Notes: generated from the letters alone by a model not told the origin. 45,967 nt of DNA from Synechococcaceae cyanobacterium SM2_3_2 (GCA_012031565.1 JAAUUM010000009.1:1-45967); one strand, 5' to 3'. Counted from the first letter of the stretch, positions 25,521 through 34,294 are shown. Program-made: numbers and translations.

Positions 25521-26728
25521 TGGTGGCAGTTTTGTTTATTGACCTGGATCGGTTCAAACAGATCAACGATACCCTCGGCCATCAGGTGGGAGATGAGCTG
25601 CTCAAACTAGCGGCTGAACGGCTCAAACTGTGTGTACGAGAAGATGATCGGGTGGCCCGTTGGGGGGGCGACGAGTTTACGATTCTGCTGCCACGGATCC
25701 TGCAAGACACTGAGGTGATCAAGGTTGCCCACCGGATCCAGGCAAGTTTTGACCAGCCGATCATGGTGGGATCCCATAGCTTGCATATCACCTGTAGCAT
25801 TGGCGTTGCGCTTTTCCCTCGGGATGGTCTGGATGCCGCAGCCCTTTTGCAAGCCGCTGATACCGCCCTCTACCAAGTTAAAGAGTCTGGTCGCAATGGC
25901 TACAGCTTGTTCCGACCTGAGATGAATACGGTGGCGCTGAACCGGTTGCGGATTGAGACGGATCTACGGGAGGCGATTCAGGCTCATCAATTCCAGCTCT
26001 ACTATCAGCCCCAAGTGGACTGCCGAACTGGTGAACTGTTGGCCATGGAAGCTCTGTTGCGCTGGCATCATCCCAGCCTGGGCCTGTGTTCGCCCTTGGC
26101 CTTTATTCCGGTGGCTGAGGATAGCGGATTGATCGTCCCCATCGGTCACTGGGTGCTTCAGACCGCCTGTCAACACTGTCGATCCTGGCAGCAACAGGGC
26201 TTTCCCGATCTCAAGGTGGCGGTCAACCTATCGGTGAGTCAGTTTCGAGAGGCCAATTTGGTGGAGATGATCAAGGAGGTTTTACAGATCACGGGGCTGG
26301 ATCCCGCTGCTCTCAAATTGGAGATCACCGAGAGTGTGGCCATGAACCATGTGGAGATGGTGCTAAATGTGCTGCAACAGCTGCGGGACATTGGCATCCA
26401 AATCGCCATTGATGATTTTGGGGTGGGCTACTCCTCGCTCAATTATTTGAAGCAATTCCCCATCGACGCCCTCAAGATCGATATGTCGTTTGTCTCAGGG
26501 ATCCCGGATAGTAAAAGCGATGTGGCGGTGGTGCGAGCGATCATCAATTTGGGCCGTAGCCTCGAAATGCGGGTGATCGCGGAAGGGGTGGAAACCGCTG
26601 AGCAAGCGCAGGTGTTGCGAGACCTAGACTGTGATGAGATGCAGGGCTACTGGTTTAGCCGACCGTTGCCCTCCGATCAGGTTTTGGCCTATTTGCTCAA
26701 TCCCACCCATCCCGCTATTGCCAGCTGA
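25493..26728 (+). CDS. GGDEF-EAL part of the split cyclic-di-GMP protein
   Basis: Remaining GGDEF plus full EAL domain, 411 aa. GGDEF keeps VLFIDLDRFKQINDTLGH, the active site RWGGDEFTILLPR, and an RxxD inhibitory site (REDD) five residues ahead. EAL keeps YYQPQVD, EALLRW, NLSVSQF, KLEITES, IDDFGVGYSSLNYLKQFPIDALKID and EGVET, so diguanylate cyclase and phosphodiesterase sites both look complete. GTG 25493 overlaps the upstream ORF by 28 bp and has GGAGG four bases before it, so separate translation is conceivable. However, the GGDEF domain would lack its first ~25 residues; one missing base near 25490 is simpler. Confidence 0.85.
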   Translation: MLQAQGQDLMVAVLFIDLDRFKQINDTLGHQVGDELLKLAAERLKLCVREDDRVARWGGDEFTILLPRILQDTEVIKVAHRIQASFDQPIMVGSHSLHITCSIGVALFPRDGLDAAALLQAADTALYQVKESGRNGYSLFRPEMNTVALNRLRIETDLREAIQAHQFQLYYQPQVDCRTGELLAMEALLRWHHPSLGLCSPLAFIPVAEDSGLIVPIGHWVLQTACQHCRSWQQQGFPDLKVAVNLSVSQFREANLVEMIKEVLQITGLDPAALKLEITESVAMNHVEMVLNVLQQLRDIGIQIAIDDFGVGYSSLNYLKQFPIDALKIDMSFVSGIPDSKSDVAVVRAIINLGRSLEMRVIAEGVETAEQAQVLRDLDCDEMQGYWFSRPLPSDQVLAYLLNPTHPAIAS

Positions 26729-26778
26729 CCAGCCTGGGGTGGGATCCCTGCCTACGGCGGATCCGATGAACCAGTGCA

Positions 26779-26828
26779 GTTTATCTAGGGCGGTTTATCT
26801 AGGGCGGTTTATCTGGGGCGGTTTATCT
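26779..26828. repeat. 14-bp tandem repeat, 3.6 copies
   Basis: GTTTATCTAGGGCG at 26779 and 26793 exactly, a one-mismatch copy at 26807, and a partial at 26821. Lies 50 bp after the GGDEF-EAL stop. Confidence 0.9.
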
Positions 26829-26917
26829 TGAGAGGGGTCAAGAATGTTCGGCCTTTGCGGGTCTAAGTCCTCAAAATGGCCGGTCTTTTTTAATCGGGAG
26901 CTTCCGGGATAAGCCCA

Positions 26918-27106
26918 ATGGGTGGACTGTTTTACTTTGGGGCGGCTCTGTTGCCGATCATCACGGTGTTGCTGCTTTTGGTGGTGGCTCGTCGTCCTGC
27001 CGATCAGGCGATGCCGGTGGCTCTGGTGGTTACCATCTCGATCAGCGTGGTCATTTTTAATTTTGCTCTCTCAGTAGTTTTGAAAGTTTTGAAGCCGGGA
27101 TGTTAG
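26918..27106 (+). CDS. Small two-helix membrane protein
   Basis: 62 aa with two hydrophobic stretches (YFGAALLPIITVLLLLVVA and VALVVTISISVVIFNFALSVVL) joined by a short charged loop (RRPADQAM). Not recognised. The hydrophobic periodicity and an ATG with weak GGGA upstream support it. It ends 10 bp before the stop of the convergent S41-like gene. Such hairpin mini-proteins are often subunits of photosynthetic or respiratory complexes, but nothing here shows that. Confidence 0.5.
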   Translation: MGGLFYFGAALLPIITVLLLLVVARRPADQAMPVALVVTISISVVIFNFALSVVLKVLKPGC

Positions 27107-27115
27107 CTCCGATTA

Positions 27116-28729
27116 TTAGCTGCCTGGTTTGTAGAGGCCAATCGCCACCACCTGATTGGATCCCACCTCAAACGCAAAGGCAATACCCAAGCTGTCGTAG
27201 TTGACGTAGTAGCGATCTTCACGGGCCACCTCGCGGCTCCCGACCGGAAAAGGCACCACCTCGTTGTAGCCCCCTTCTCCCGGCGGGCCATACACTTGGG
27301 TCACCTCTCGATACGTGGATCCCACACGGATCCCTTCGGGAGTTTGAGCATTGGCCTGAGTGGTATAAATGCGATCAGCAAAGTAGCTATCCACAATGCC
27401 GGGATTGCGGTAGTTGAACAAAATATAGTCCTGGATATAGATGATCTTGAGATCGCTGTTGGGTTGAAAGACATTGGCCCGCGAGGTGCCCGCGATGCTA
27501 TCCACATTGCCCAAGACGGTGGTGTCCACATTGCGGGTATCCATACCCAGATCAAAGCGACCCACTCGCCGTTCTGCCAGCGATACCATGACCGATTCCT
27601 GCCGCTGCTCGGCGGGGCGGCTGCGGGCGGGCAAGCTGGCCAAAGTGCCTAGTCCGGCATTGAGCCAATCCCCATCCGATCCTGAGATGGCTTGCATCGG
27701 GGTCAGGCCATCCACAATCGGACGATTTTCGCCAGTCCGCCAGCGCCCCACCGCCATCTCCACCGCCGCCCCAGAAGGTAACAAAAAGAAGCGAGTCTGG
27801 CGATCGGTGCCCTGAGTGGGCTGTCCCAAAATGGCCACTTGACCGCTAGCCGCCAATTGGGAAGCCAATAACACCGCCCCCTGCCGGGTCTGACCATCCA
27901 CCAACACCACCAAAGGCACCCCTGCTCCAATTGGCAGCTCCGGGCTATTCCAGGTGGTCAGCTGCCCAAACCGATCTTCAGTCACCACCAAATTGGTGAT
28001 GGAGCGCGGCAAAAACAGGCGGGCCACATCAGCAATCACCTGGGGGTCATAGCCCGTGGATCCCCGCAGATCCAAAAGGATCCCTTGGGAATAGTCCTCC
28101 AGATAGAGAGCCCGCCGGATTTGCTGCGGGGTGGCCGGGGTCAGCTCCGGGATCCGAAAGTACATCACCCCTGTGCCCAAGATCCGACTCTCCAGCGGCG
28201 TCCGGGCCTGACTGAGCAAGGCGCGAAAGGCTTCTGGCGGCAAAAACTGATCGACGGGATCCCCGAATCGCTCTAGGGTCTCGATGATGACTTCATACTC
28301 GATTTCTTGGGTGGGTTGAGGATTGCTGTAACCCCGCGCCAGCACCTGTTGATACAGCTCGTTATAGTTGACCGCCCCCGCCTGGGATCCCGCATCCAGA
28401 GAGTCGTTAATAAAGAGACCCACCAGCTGACGCAGATCGGCTCCGGCCTGATACTCAGGGGCGAGAACTGGGGATCCTGGCTCAATTGGGATGCCATTGG
28501 CAGGGGCAACCTCGCCCGCCGTGAAGTCCATCATCACTGGATTTGCGGGGCTAGCCTCAAGCGGCAACGGTAAATCGGGAGCCATTAAATTGGGAGCATT
28601 GGGGGATCCCACAGTGGGCGGTGGGGGTAAAGGTTGCGACTGCCCCCGGGAGGACTGGCTGAAGAGGAGGATCCCCATCACCAATCCGGCCCGCCCTAGC
28701 CCTCTGCTGCTGCTCGAAAAAAAAGTCAT
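27116..28729 (-). CDS. Exported S41-peptidase-like protein lacking catalytic Ser/Lys
   Basis: About 537 aa with an N-terminal signal (LGRAGLVMGILLFSQSSRGQSQ) and a Pro-rich linker. The middle (~120-390) follows the carboxyl-terminal protease fold: YNELYQQVLARGYSNP, DQFLPPEAFRALLSQ, SQGILLDLRGSTGYDPQVIADVARLFLP, VPLVVLVDGQTRQGAVLLASQL, VAILGQPTQGTDRQTRFFLLPSGAAVEMAVGRWRTG, VDGLTPM. In active CtpA-type enzymes the Ser lies in a TASASE-type motif and the Lys in FGKG. Here the positions read TRQGAV and TQGTD, so it should be inactive. A C-terminal ~150-residue domain (IRVGSTYREVTQVYGPPG) is added, and the canonical PDZ is not obvious. Possibly a scaffold or decoy in the periplasm or lumen. ATG 28729 chosen over 28756; uncertain. 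Confidence 0.7.
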   Translation of the reverse strand: MTFFSSSSRGLGRAGLVMGILLFSQSSRGQSQPLPPPPTVGSPNAPNLMAPDLPLPLEASPANPVMMDFTAGEVAPANGIPIEPGSPVLAPEYQAGADLRQLVGLFINDSLDAGSQAGAVNYNELYQQVLARGYSNPQPTQEIEYEVIIETLERFGDPVDQFLPPEAFRALLSQARTPLESRILGTGVMYFRIPELTPATPQQIRRALYLEDYSQGILLDLRGSTGYDPQVIADVARLFLPRSITNLVVTEDRFGQLTTWNSPELPIGAGVPLVVLVDGQTRQGAVLLASQLAASGQVAILGQPTQGTDRQTRFFLLPSGAAVEMAVGRWRTGENRPIVDGLTPMQAISGSDGDWLNAGLGTLASLPARSRPAEQRQESVMVSLAERRVGRFDLGMDTRNVDTTVLGNVDSIAGTSRANVFQPNSDLKIIYIQDYILFNYRNPGIVDSYFADRIYTTQANAQTPEGIRVGSTYREVTQVYGPPGEGGYNEVVPFPVGSREVAREDRYYVNYDSLGIAFAFEVGSNQVVAIGLYKPGS

Positions 28730-29034
28730 CCCCAATTCCCCACTCGATAGAGACACCGACCAAAATCTCGGATAGCATTCAAGCTAAACCATCGGGGACA
28801 CCCCTGTCAGTAGCGTTTTGTCATAAAATTTCTAAGGGATTGCACTACCTGGGGTGTAAGTCAGGCTTAAACAGGCTTCCAGCCCTATGTCTCTATTCTG
28901 TTAAAGATCTGTTAAGAGACTCTAAAGGTTGATGCCGGGATCCCCATCTGGGGCTATCACTTTTCAGGGTCAATCATCCTGAGACCAAGCCTGATGAAGC
29001 CCAGCATGAAGAAGCCAGAGATGATGAGACGAGA
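28730..29034. other. Divergent 305-bp gap before rsmH
   Basis: Promoter-sized divergent region between the S41-like gene and rsmH. It holds AT-richer sequence around 28820-28920 and one GGGATCCCC-type site near 28938. No gene or clear hairpin seen. Confidence 0.4.
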
Positions 29035-29982
29035 ATGGTTTGGGACGAGCAGGGAGCCTCTTTGTTTCAGCACACGTCTGTTTTGAGTGCAGCCTTGATG
29101 ACGGGGATCGCCATCCGACCGGGCGGCTGCTATTTAGATGTGACAGCAGGCGGCGGCGGCCATACGGTGGCCCTGTTGGCGGCTCAGGCGGCGCGGGTGG
29201 TGGCACTTGACCAAGATCCAGCGGCACTAGCAGCAGCAAAAGCCCGAGTGCAGGCATGGCTGGGATCCCAACCGCCGGATTTTCCTCAACCTGTGGTCAC
29301 CTTTCACCATCTCAACTTTGCCGCCTTTGATTGGGAGCAAGATGGGCCTCGGGATGACAGGGGGCAGGGGATCCCGTTTGATGGCATCGTGGCGGATCTG
29401 GGGGTGAGTTCCCCGCAGTTGGATCAGCCTGAACGGGGGTTTAGTTTTCGGCAGACCGGCCCGCTGGATATGCGGATGGATCCCAGTCAGTCTCGTACCG
29501 CCGCCGATTGGGTCAATTACAGCGATGCAACTGAGCTAGAATCCCTGTTTAGTCGTTATGGTGAGGAACGCTTTTCCCGGCGCATCGCTCGCCATATCGT
29601 CGCCAATCGGCCTTTTCAGACCACCACAGAGCTAGCGGAAGCCATCACCAAAGTGGTGCCTGGAGGGGGCAGAGGCCGGATTCATCCCGCCACCCGTGTT
29701 TTTCAAGCACTGCGGATCGCCGTCAATGGCGAGTTGGAGGCATTAGAGACATTGCTGAAGAAATCTCCCGACTGGTTGGCCGCTGGGGGGCGCTTGGGGG
29801 TGATCAGTTTCCACAGCCTCGAAGATCGGTTGGTCAAGTGGGCCTTTCGCCGGGATGATCGCTGGGATATCATCACTCGCAAGCCCCTTCAAGCAGATCC
29901 TGACGAGATTGCCGCCAACCCGCGTGCCCGGTCAGCCAAATTGCGGATCGCCGCTGTCACTCATCCTGATGGAGATTTCTGA
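29035..29982 (+). CDS. rsmH: 16S rRNA (cytosine-1402-N4)-methyltransferase
   Basis: SAM-dependent methyltransferase (old name MraW) that N4-methylates C1402 in the ribosomal P site. 315 aa, full length. Motifs: FQHTSVLSAALMTGIAIRPGGCYLDVTAGGGGHT (SAM loop), ALDQDPAAL, DGIVADLGVSSPQLDQPERGFSFRQTGPLDMRMD, SRRIARHIV, RVFQALRIAVNGELEAL and GVISFHSLEDRLVK. Two bases separate its stop from the next ATG, so it is translationally coupled to the FtsL-like gene, echoing the mraW-ftsL order of dcw clusters. No mraZ or murein genes are present here. Confidence 0.96.
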   Translation: MVWDEQGASLFQHTSVLSAALMTGIAIRPGGCYLDVTAGGGGHTVALLAAQAARVVALDQDPAALAAAKARVQAWLGSQPPDFPQPVVTFHHLNFAAFDWEQDGPRDDRGQGIPFDGIVADLGVSSPQLDQPERGFSFRQTGPLDMRMDPSQSRTAADWVNYSDATELESLFSRYGEERFSRRIARHIVANRPFQTTTELAEAITKVVPGGGRGRIHPATRVFQALRIAVNGELEALETLLKKSPDWLAAGGRLGVISFHSLEDRLVKWAFRRDDRWDIITRKPLQADPDEIAANPRARSAKLRIAAVTHPDGDF

Positions 29983-29984
29983 CA

Positions 29985-30581
29985 ATGCCAGTGCCCCAGC
30001 CCGCGCGTTCCACCCGTCGCTCTCGTCGCAAGACTCAGGCCAAACGGGATCCCATCCGGGCTTTTGATACCCGCTCTGGCGCGGATCCCCTCACCACGCT
30101 GGCTCATCCCACCACAGGGATCCCGTTGGCACAAAGGCGGCAAGCCCAGAACCTCGCCTATCGAGGGCCAGCATCGAGCACCTCCGCCCAGGCTGCTTTT
30201 GCCTCACCGTTACGGATGGCGCATCCTCTCCAGATGCCCACATGGGTGCGTTATGCTACTTGGTGGCGACAGACCACAACAGGGGTGGCGATCTTCACCT
30301 GTGCCATCACCACCGGACTCTATAGCTGGACGGTCTACACTCAGCACCGCTGGAGCGTCCAATATGAGGCGCTCGAACAGATGCAGCGGCACGACCGTCA
30401 GTTTCAGCTCACCCAAGAATCGATGGCCAATTCTCTGCGGGAAACCGCCACCCGAGGCGAGATGGTGCCCTTAGTGCCCGACCGGATGATCGATGTGCCG
30501 ATTATTCCCGCCGAAGGGATCGAGATCCCGCCCGCCCCTGCGGCCACCGCTACCCAACAGATCCGGCCTGTGGGGTATTGA
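29985..30581 (+). CDS. Bitopic membrane protein, FtsL-like by position and topology
   Basis: 198 aa. A long, basic, Arg/Pro-rich cytosolic N-terminus (~105 residues) precedes one membrane helix (TTGVAIFTCAITTGLYSWTVYTQ), a short coiled-coil-like stretch (RWSVQYEALEQMQRHDRQFQLTQESMANSLRE) and a Pro-rich tail (VPIIPAEGIEIPPAPAATATQ). The layout of a single helix followed by a short coil, directly after rsmH, is that of the divisome protein FtsL, whose sequence is poorly conserved. I did not recognise it by sequence. Its last 32 bp overlap the 3' end of the convergent rdgB. Confidence 0.6.
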   Translation: MPVPQPARSTRRSRRKTQAKRDPIRAFDTRSGADPLTTLAHPTTGIPLAQRRQAQNLAYRGPASSTSAQAAFASPLRMAHPLQMPTWVRYATWWRQTTTGVAIFTCAITTGLYSWTVYTQHRWSVQYEALEQMQRHDRQFQLTQESMANSLRETATRGEMVPLVPDRMIDVPIIPAEGIEIPPAPAATATQQIRPVGY

Positions 30582-31224
30582 GCCAGTCTTCGCTCCAATC
30601 CTGCTGCAAAGCGGTTTTGAACAACTGCAAAGCCCGACCCCGATGGCCAATTCGAGCCTTGTCAGCCGGATCCATCTCGGCGAAGGTCTGTCTCAACTCG
30701 GGCACCCAAAATAGGGGGTCATAGCCAAATCCCCCCGCTCCAGATGGAGAAAGCGCGATCTGTCCTGGACAGGATCCCGTCACCGCAATCCGAACCTGCC
30801 CATCAGGATCGCTGAGGGCGATAGCACATTCAAACGAGGCCGTCCGATGATTCAGATCGTCGGGATCCTGACCATGTTGGCGCAACACCTGTTTCAGTTC
30901 GGCCAAGAGCTTGAGGTTCCGTTCCTGATCGGTGGGGGCATAGCGGGCGGAATAGACCCCAGGAGCCCCTCCCAGCCCATCCACACACAGCCCTGAATCA
31001 TCGGCAATGGCCCATTGGCGGGTGGCGAGGGCGATACCGACAGCCTTTTGGACAGCGTTGGCCGCAAAGGTGGTGCCGGTTTCTTCGATATCCAGCTGAT
31101 CAGGCTTGGCTTGCAGCACCCAAGTGGGGATCCCTGGGGCTGATTGCAGGGTCTCAAAAAAGCGGCCCAGCTCTTTGATCTTGCCAGTGTTGCCACTAGC
31201 CACAACAAGGGGAATCTCAGACAT
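30550..31224 (-). CDS. rdgB: RdgB/HAM1 non-canonical purine NTP pyrophosphatase
   Basis: House-cleaning enzyme that hydrolyses XTP, dITP and ITP to monophosphates, keeping deaminated purines out of DNA and RNA. 224 aa, slightly longer than E. coli RdgB (197 aa) because of a C-terminal extension. Motifs: VVASGNTGKIKEL (triphosphate-binding SxNxxK), ETGTTFAANAVQKA, ADDSGLCVDGLGGAPGVYSARYA, GGFGYDPLFWVPE, FAEMDPADKARIGHRGRA. The extension (DWSEDWLNTPQAGSVG) overlaps the 3' end of the FtsL-like gene tail to tail. Confidence 0.94.
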   Translation of the reverse strand: MSEIPLVVASGNTGKIKELGRFFETLQSAPGIPTWVLQAKPDQLDIEETGTTFAANAVQKAVGIALATRQWAIADDSGLCVDGLGGAPGVYSARYAPTDQERNLKLLAELKQVLRQHGQDPDDLNHRTASFECAIALSDPDGQVRIAVTGSCPGQIALSPSGAGGFGYDPLFWVPELRQTFAEMDPADKARIGHRGRALQLFKTALQQDWSEDWLNTPQAGSVG

Positions 31225-31381
31225 GAACAGGCCATGATGAACAGGGTCATGACAGACTATAACGCTTTGGTACTAAGCTCACTCTCAAGGGCTGCCGAAG
31301 GTTTCTCCCCAACCCTCTGCCAGCCTGATGGTCAACCTTTTGAAAAAAACAGAAGATTTTTATTACTTTAGATTTGAAAAT

Positions 31382-31942
31382 ATGTCCGTAAACCCTTTTC
31401 CCTCATCAGCACCAATGACTGTCTGTACCTGTTGTCCCAGAGGGATCCCGCGTCGGCAGTTCTTAGCTGGCATGGGGATCCTGGCGCTCAGTGGCACCGG
31501 TGGTTGGCCCGCCTCAGCCGCTGCGTCAGTCGAAGCTTTGGTGCTCAGTTGTATTGATTACCGGATGATCAAGTCTGAGCAGCACTTTCTGCAAACCCTT
31601 GATTTGGAGGGCCGTTATGATTGGACAGCCTTGGCCGGAGGATCCCTGGCTGTGGCGGGCTTTCCCCATGCCGCCGATGCCAACGCCTTTTGGGATCAAC
31701 TGGAGATAGCCCACCAGCTGCACCATATTCAGCGGGTGATCCTCCTGGATCATCAAGATTGTGGAGCCTATGCCCTCAAGCTGGATCCCCGTTTAAGTCA
31801 GGATCCTGTCCGAGAACAACAGGTTCATCGTCACTATCTGCAACAGGCCAAACAGGAGATCCAGTCCCGCTTTGCCCACCTCACGGTCGAAACCTACTGG
31901 GCTACGCTTGATGGGCAGATCACAGCCATCACCACCGTCTAG
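31382..31942 (+). CDS. Tat-exported beta-carbonic-anhydrase-like protein
   Basis: About 186 aa. An N-terminal twin-arginine signal (CPRGIPRRQFLAGMGILALSGTGG) predicts export as a folded protein. The mature part has ALVLSCIDYRMIKSEQHFLQTLDLEGRYDWTALAGGSLAVAG and VILLDHQDCGAYAL. These give the beta-carbonic-anhydrase zinc set: Cys and the Asp-Arg dyad in CxDxR (CIDYR), then HxxC (HQDC). The spacing and rest of the sequence are divergent and shorter than housekeeping beta enzymes, so carbonic anhydrase activity is plausible but not secure. ATG 31382 is used; ATG 31415 is an alternative and 31328 the track start. Stands alone. Confidence 0.72.
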   Translation: MSVNPFPSSAPMTVCTCCPRGIPRRQFLAGMGILALSGTGGWPASAAASVEALVLSCIDYRMIKSEQHFLQTLDLEGRYDWTALAGGSLAVAGFPHAADANAFWDQLEIAHQLHHIQRVILLDHQDCGAYALKLDPRLSQDPVREQQVHRHYLQQAKQEIQSRFAHLTVETYWATLDGQITAITTV

Positions 31943-32125
31943 TCTTTAACGGATCCCCCTTCTTCCTCTACTGCTTGTCAATCTTTTGTGCAACCACTGA
32001 ACAGAGAAAACACCTCAGCTTTGAGAAGATTTCCCCAAACCTCTTCTTCCTTTCATCACTTCCGGCTGGTTTTCACCTTTGATTCGACTAAAGTATGATC
32101 CAAGGCACTACCTCAGGAACCCTCG

Positions 32126-34294
32126 ATGACTGCTCGTCCTAGCACGCCGCTAGGTGAAGACCTTTCCCCTCTCCTGAATGCTGATTCAGGGATCCCATTG
32201 GAGACGGCTCTGGTGGATAGAGGGGTGTTGACCGCCAGTCAGTGGGCTTGGGCTCTCTATGAGTCTGCCGAAACCCCTTTGACCGTCACCGAGATATGTC
32301 TAGCGCATGGGTGGGCAGAGCCGATGGAACTCTATTCCCATGTTTGTACCCAGCACTTGGGCTTGGGAGATATTCTACTTTTGACCCAGCAGCTCACCCT
32401 AGAGCAGTGGCAAGAGGCGATCCGTCAGGTGCAGTTTGACCTAAATTCGGTTAACACCACAGGGATCCCGGCCTGGGCTGATCATCTGGTACAACACCAA
32501 CAGCTGACCCTAACTCAGCTCCACGGGGCCATCACCCGACAGGCGCAACTGCTTCTCCATCCTCAACCCAATGCCTGGGAAGCGATAGCTAGCATCGGCC
32601 AAGAGGGAGACCCTCAAGAGGGATCCCTGGCCTATTCGCTCTACTCTTCGCTTGAGGATCTGCAACCGCTTTACTGGTCTGTTCAGAATGCCCAGCTCGA
32701 CCGTCAGGAAAACTCCCTGCATCTGGAATCGCTGAACCAACGCAATCAGGTTTTGGCCCTGAAGGTGGAGGCATTGCAGGCCCAACTCAACGACCAAACG
32801 GCCCTGAATCAGCAGCTACAGGAGGAGGTTGAGGTCAGCCAATCAATTGAACAAGAGCGCTCGGCTGAACTGCAACGGGCTTTGGCGGAGGCGACCGCTC
32901 ATCTGCAACAGCAGCAGCAGGCCCACCAAACTCTCTTTAAGGCCCACACTTTAGATCAACAACGGATCCAAGACCTGGAAAGTCAACTGGACCACAAAGA
33001 TCGGCTAACGGAGAAGCAACAACAAGCACTACGGCTGCTCAAAGAGCAAATGGATCGGCAAGCTCAACAGCAGGCCCAAGCCCTAGAAGCCTCAGAACAG
33101 CAGGCCCGCGCCCAACAGATTCAATTTCAGGAGCAGCTTCTCACCAGCCGGAGTGAAGAAAAACGTCTACGCACAGAACGGGCGGCTTTGCTAGAGCAGA
33201 CTATCTTGCTGGAAGGGGAGATCGAGCATCTCAAGGCTTGGATTCAACAGTTACAGGAGCAGTCCTCCCTGACCTCCCCCTCCAGTGGGGTATTCACTGG
33301 CTCCAGCGCCCCTGGGCGAGGCCAACCGAGTTACGAAGATCTACTCTCAGAACTCAGAACCCTGCAAGCGAGTCTGGCGGAACAGGCGGAACATCAACGC
33401 CAGATGCAGATGGGGCAAGATTTGTTGGATATGGAGGTGGAGCAACAGCGAGACTTTATCCAGCAATTAGAGGCGGCGTTGGCCACAGAGCGGGAGGAGC
33501 GGCAGAAGGCCGAACAACGAGCCCAGCAGCACATCCAGCTTTACACCTCCCAGATCGAGCAGATCAACCAAGATCGGCAGCGGGAGATGGAAAAGAAACA
33601 GGACTTGATGCGGGAGATCCAGCGATTGCAGCAAAATGCTGGCTCAGCTTCTCCCATTCAGACAGCTCTGGCTTTTCAGCCTGCCAGTGGACTGGCGATG
33701 GTATCATCTCCGACTGCTGCGGGCGGATCTGCGTCGGCCTCCCCGCCCATAGCCCCGCCACCTCAGCCTACCGATCAAGATCAAGCCGAACAAGATCAAA
33801 AGGCTGGGATCCCAGATTTAGCCGAGGTCGAGATGGAGCTAGAGCTGACTCTGGATGGATTCGACCAAGCCACCCCCTGGATCAAACGGATCCTGGCTCA
33901 GCTCTTTGCTATCGATTTGCTCAAGGCTGAGGCGATTCAGACCACACTGCACCATTGGGAGCAAGAGGGGGGGACTTTTACGGATGTGTTGGCCCGTTCA
34001 ACGGGACTCAAGCCTGAGACCGTCAAATTTTTCGGGGATGGGGGCTTTGGGGCACGGCTCATGGGATCCCGCACGGTGGAGGATTTTCTGGTGGCTTCTG
34101 GGCTGGTGACAAGGTTTCAGATCGACCAGGCTCGGCGAACGGCTCAGGAGCAAGGATCAGGGGCAACAGTGAGCCAAACCTTAGCTGTTATGGGCATTTT
34201 GTCTTCCCGCACCGCTTGTTTTTTTGCCGAGACTTTTGGGGCTGCTACCTCTACATCGGGATCCCGACGGCAGGATTGGCAACTGGAGGAGTGA
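32126..34294 (+). CDS. Large coiled-coil protein with paired helical end domains
   Basis: 722 aa, not recognised. The N-terminal ~170 residues hold two or three repeats of a short helical unit (ALVDRGVLTASQWAWALYESAE..., HLVQHQQLTLTQLHGAITRQ) like the small domains found at the N-terminus of type II/IV secretion ATPases. Residues ~190-530 form a long Gln/Glu-rich coiled coil. A Pro/Ala-rich linker (~540-570) follows. The C-terminal ~130 residues again carry the helical unit (LLKAEAIQTTLHHWEQEGGTFTDVLARSTGL, FLVASGLVTRFQIDQARRTAQEQG). Soluble, no signal. The architecture suggests a cytoskeletal or polar scaffold, possibly pilus-related; that is inference. Some AT-rich sequence precedes it. Confidence 0.7.
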   Translation: MTARPSTPLGEDLSPLLNADSGIPLETALVDRGVLTASQWAWALYESAETPLTVTEICLAHGWAEPMELYSHVCTQHLGLGDILLLTQQLTLEQWQEAIRQVQFDLNSVNTTGIPAWADHLVQHQQLTLTQLHGAITRQAQLLLHPQPNAWEAIASIGQEGDPQEGSLAYSLYSSLEDLQPLYWSVQNAQLDRQENSLHLESLNQRNQVLALKVEALQAQLNDQTALNQQLQEEVEVSQSIEQERSAELQRALAEATAHLQQQQQAHQTLFKAHTLDQQRIQDLESQLDHKDRLTEKQQQALRLLKEQMDRQAQQQAQALEASEQQARAQQIQFQEQLLTSRSEEKRLRTERAALLEQTILLEGEIEHLKAWIQQLQEQSSLTSPSSGVFTGSSAPGRGQPSYEDLLSELRTLQASLAEQAEHQRQMQMGQDLLDMEVEQQRDFIQQLEAALATEREERQKAEQRAQQHIQLYTSQIEQINQDRQREMEKKQDLMREIQRLQQNAGSASPIQTALAFQPASGLAMVSSPTAAGGSASASPPIAPPPQPTDQDQAEQDQKAGIPDLAEVEMELELTLDGFDQATPWIKRILAQLFAIDLLKAEAIQTTLHHWEQEGGTFTDVLARSTGLKPETVKFFGDGGFGARLMGSRTVEDFLVASGLVTRFQIDQARRTAQEQGSGATVSQTLAVMGILSSRTACFFAETFGAATSTSGSRRQDWQLEE

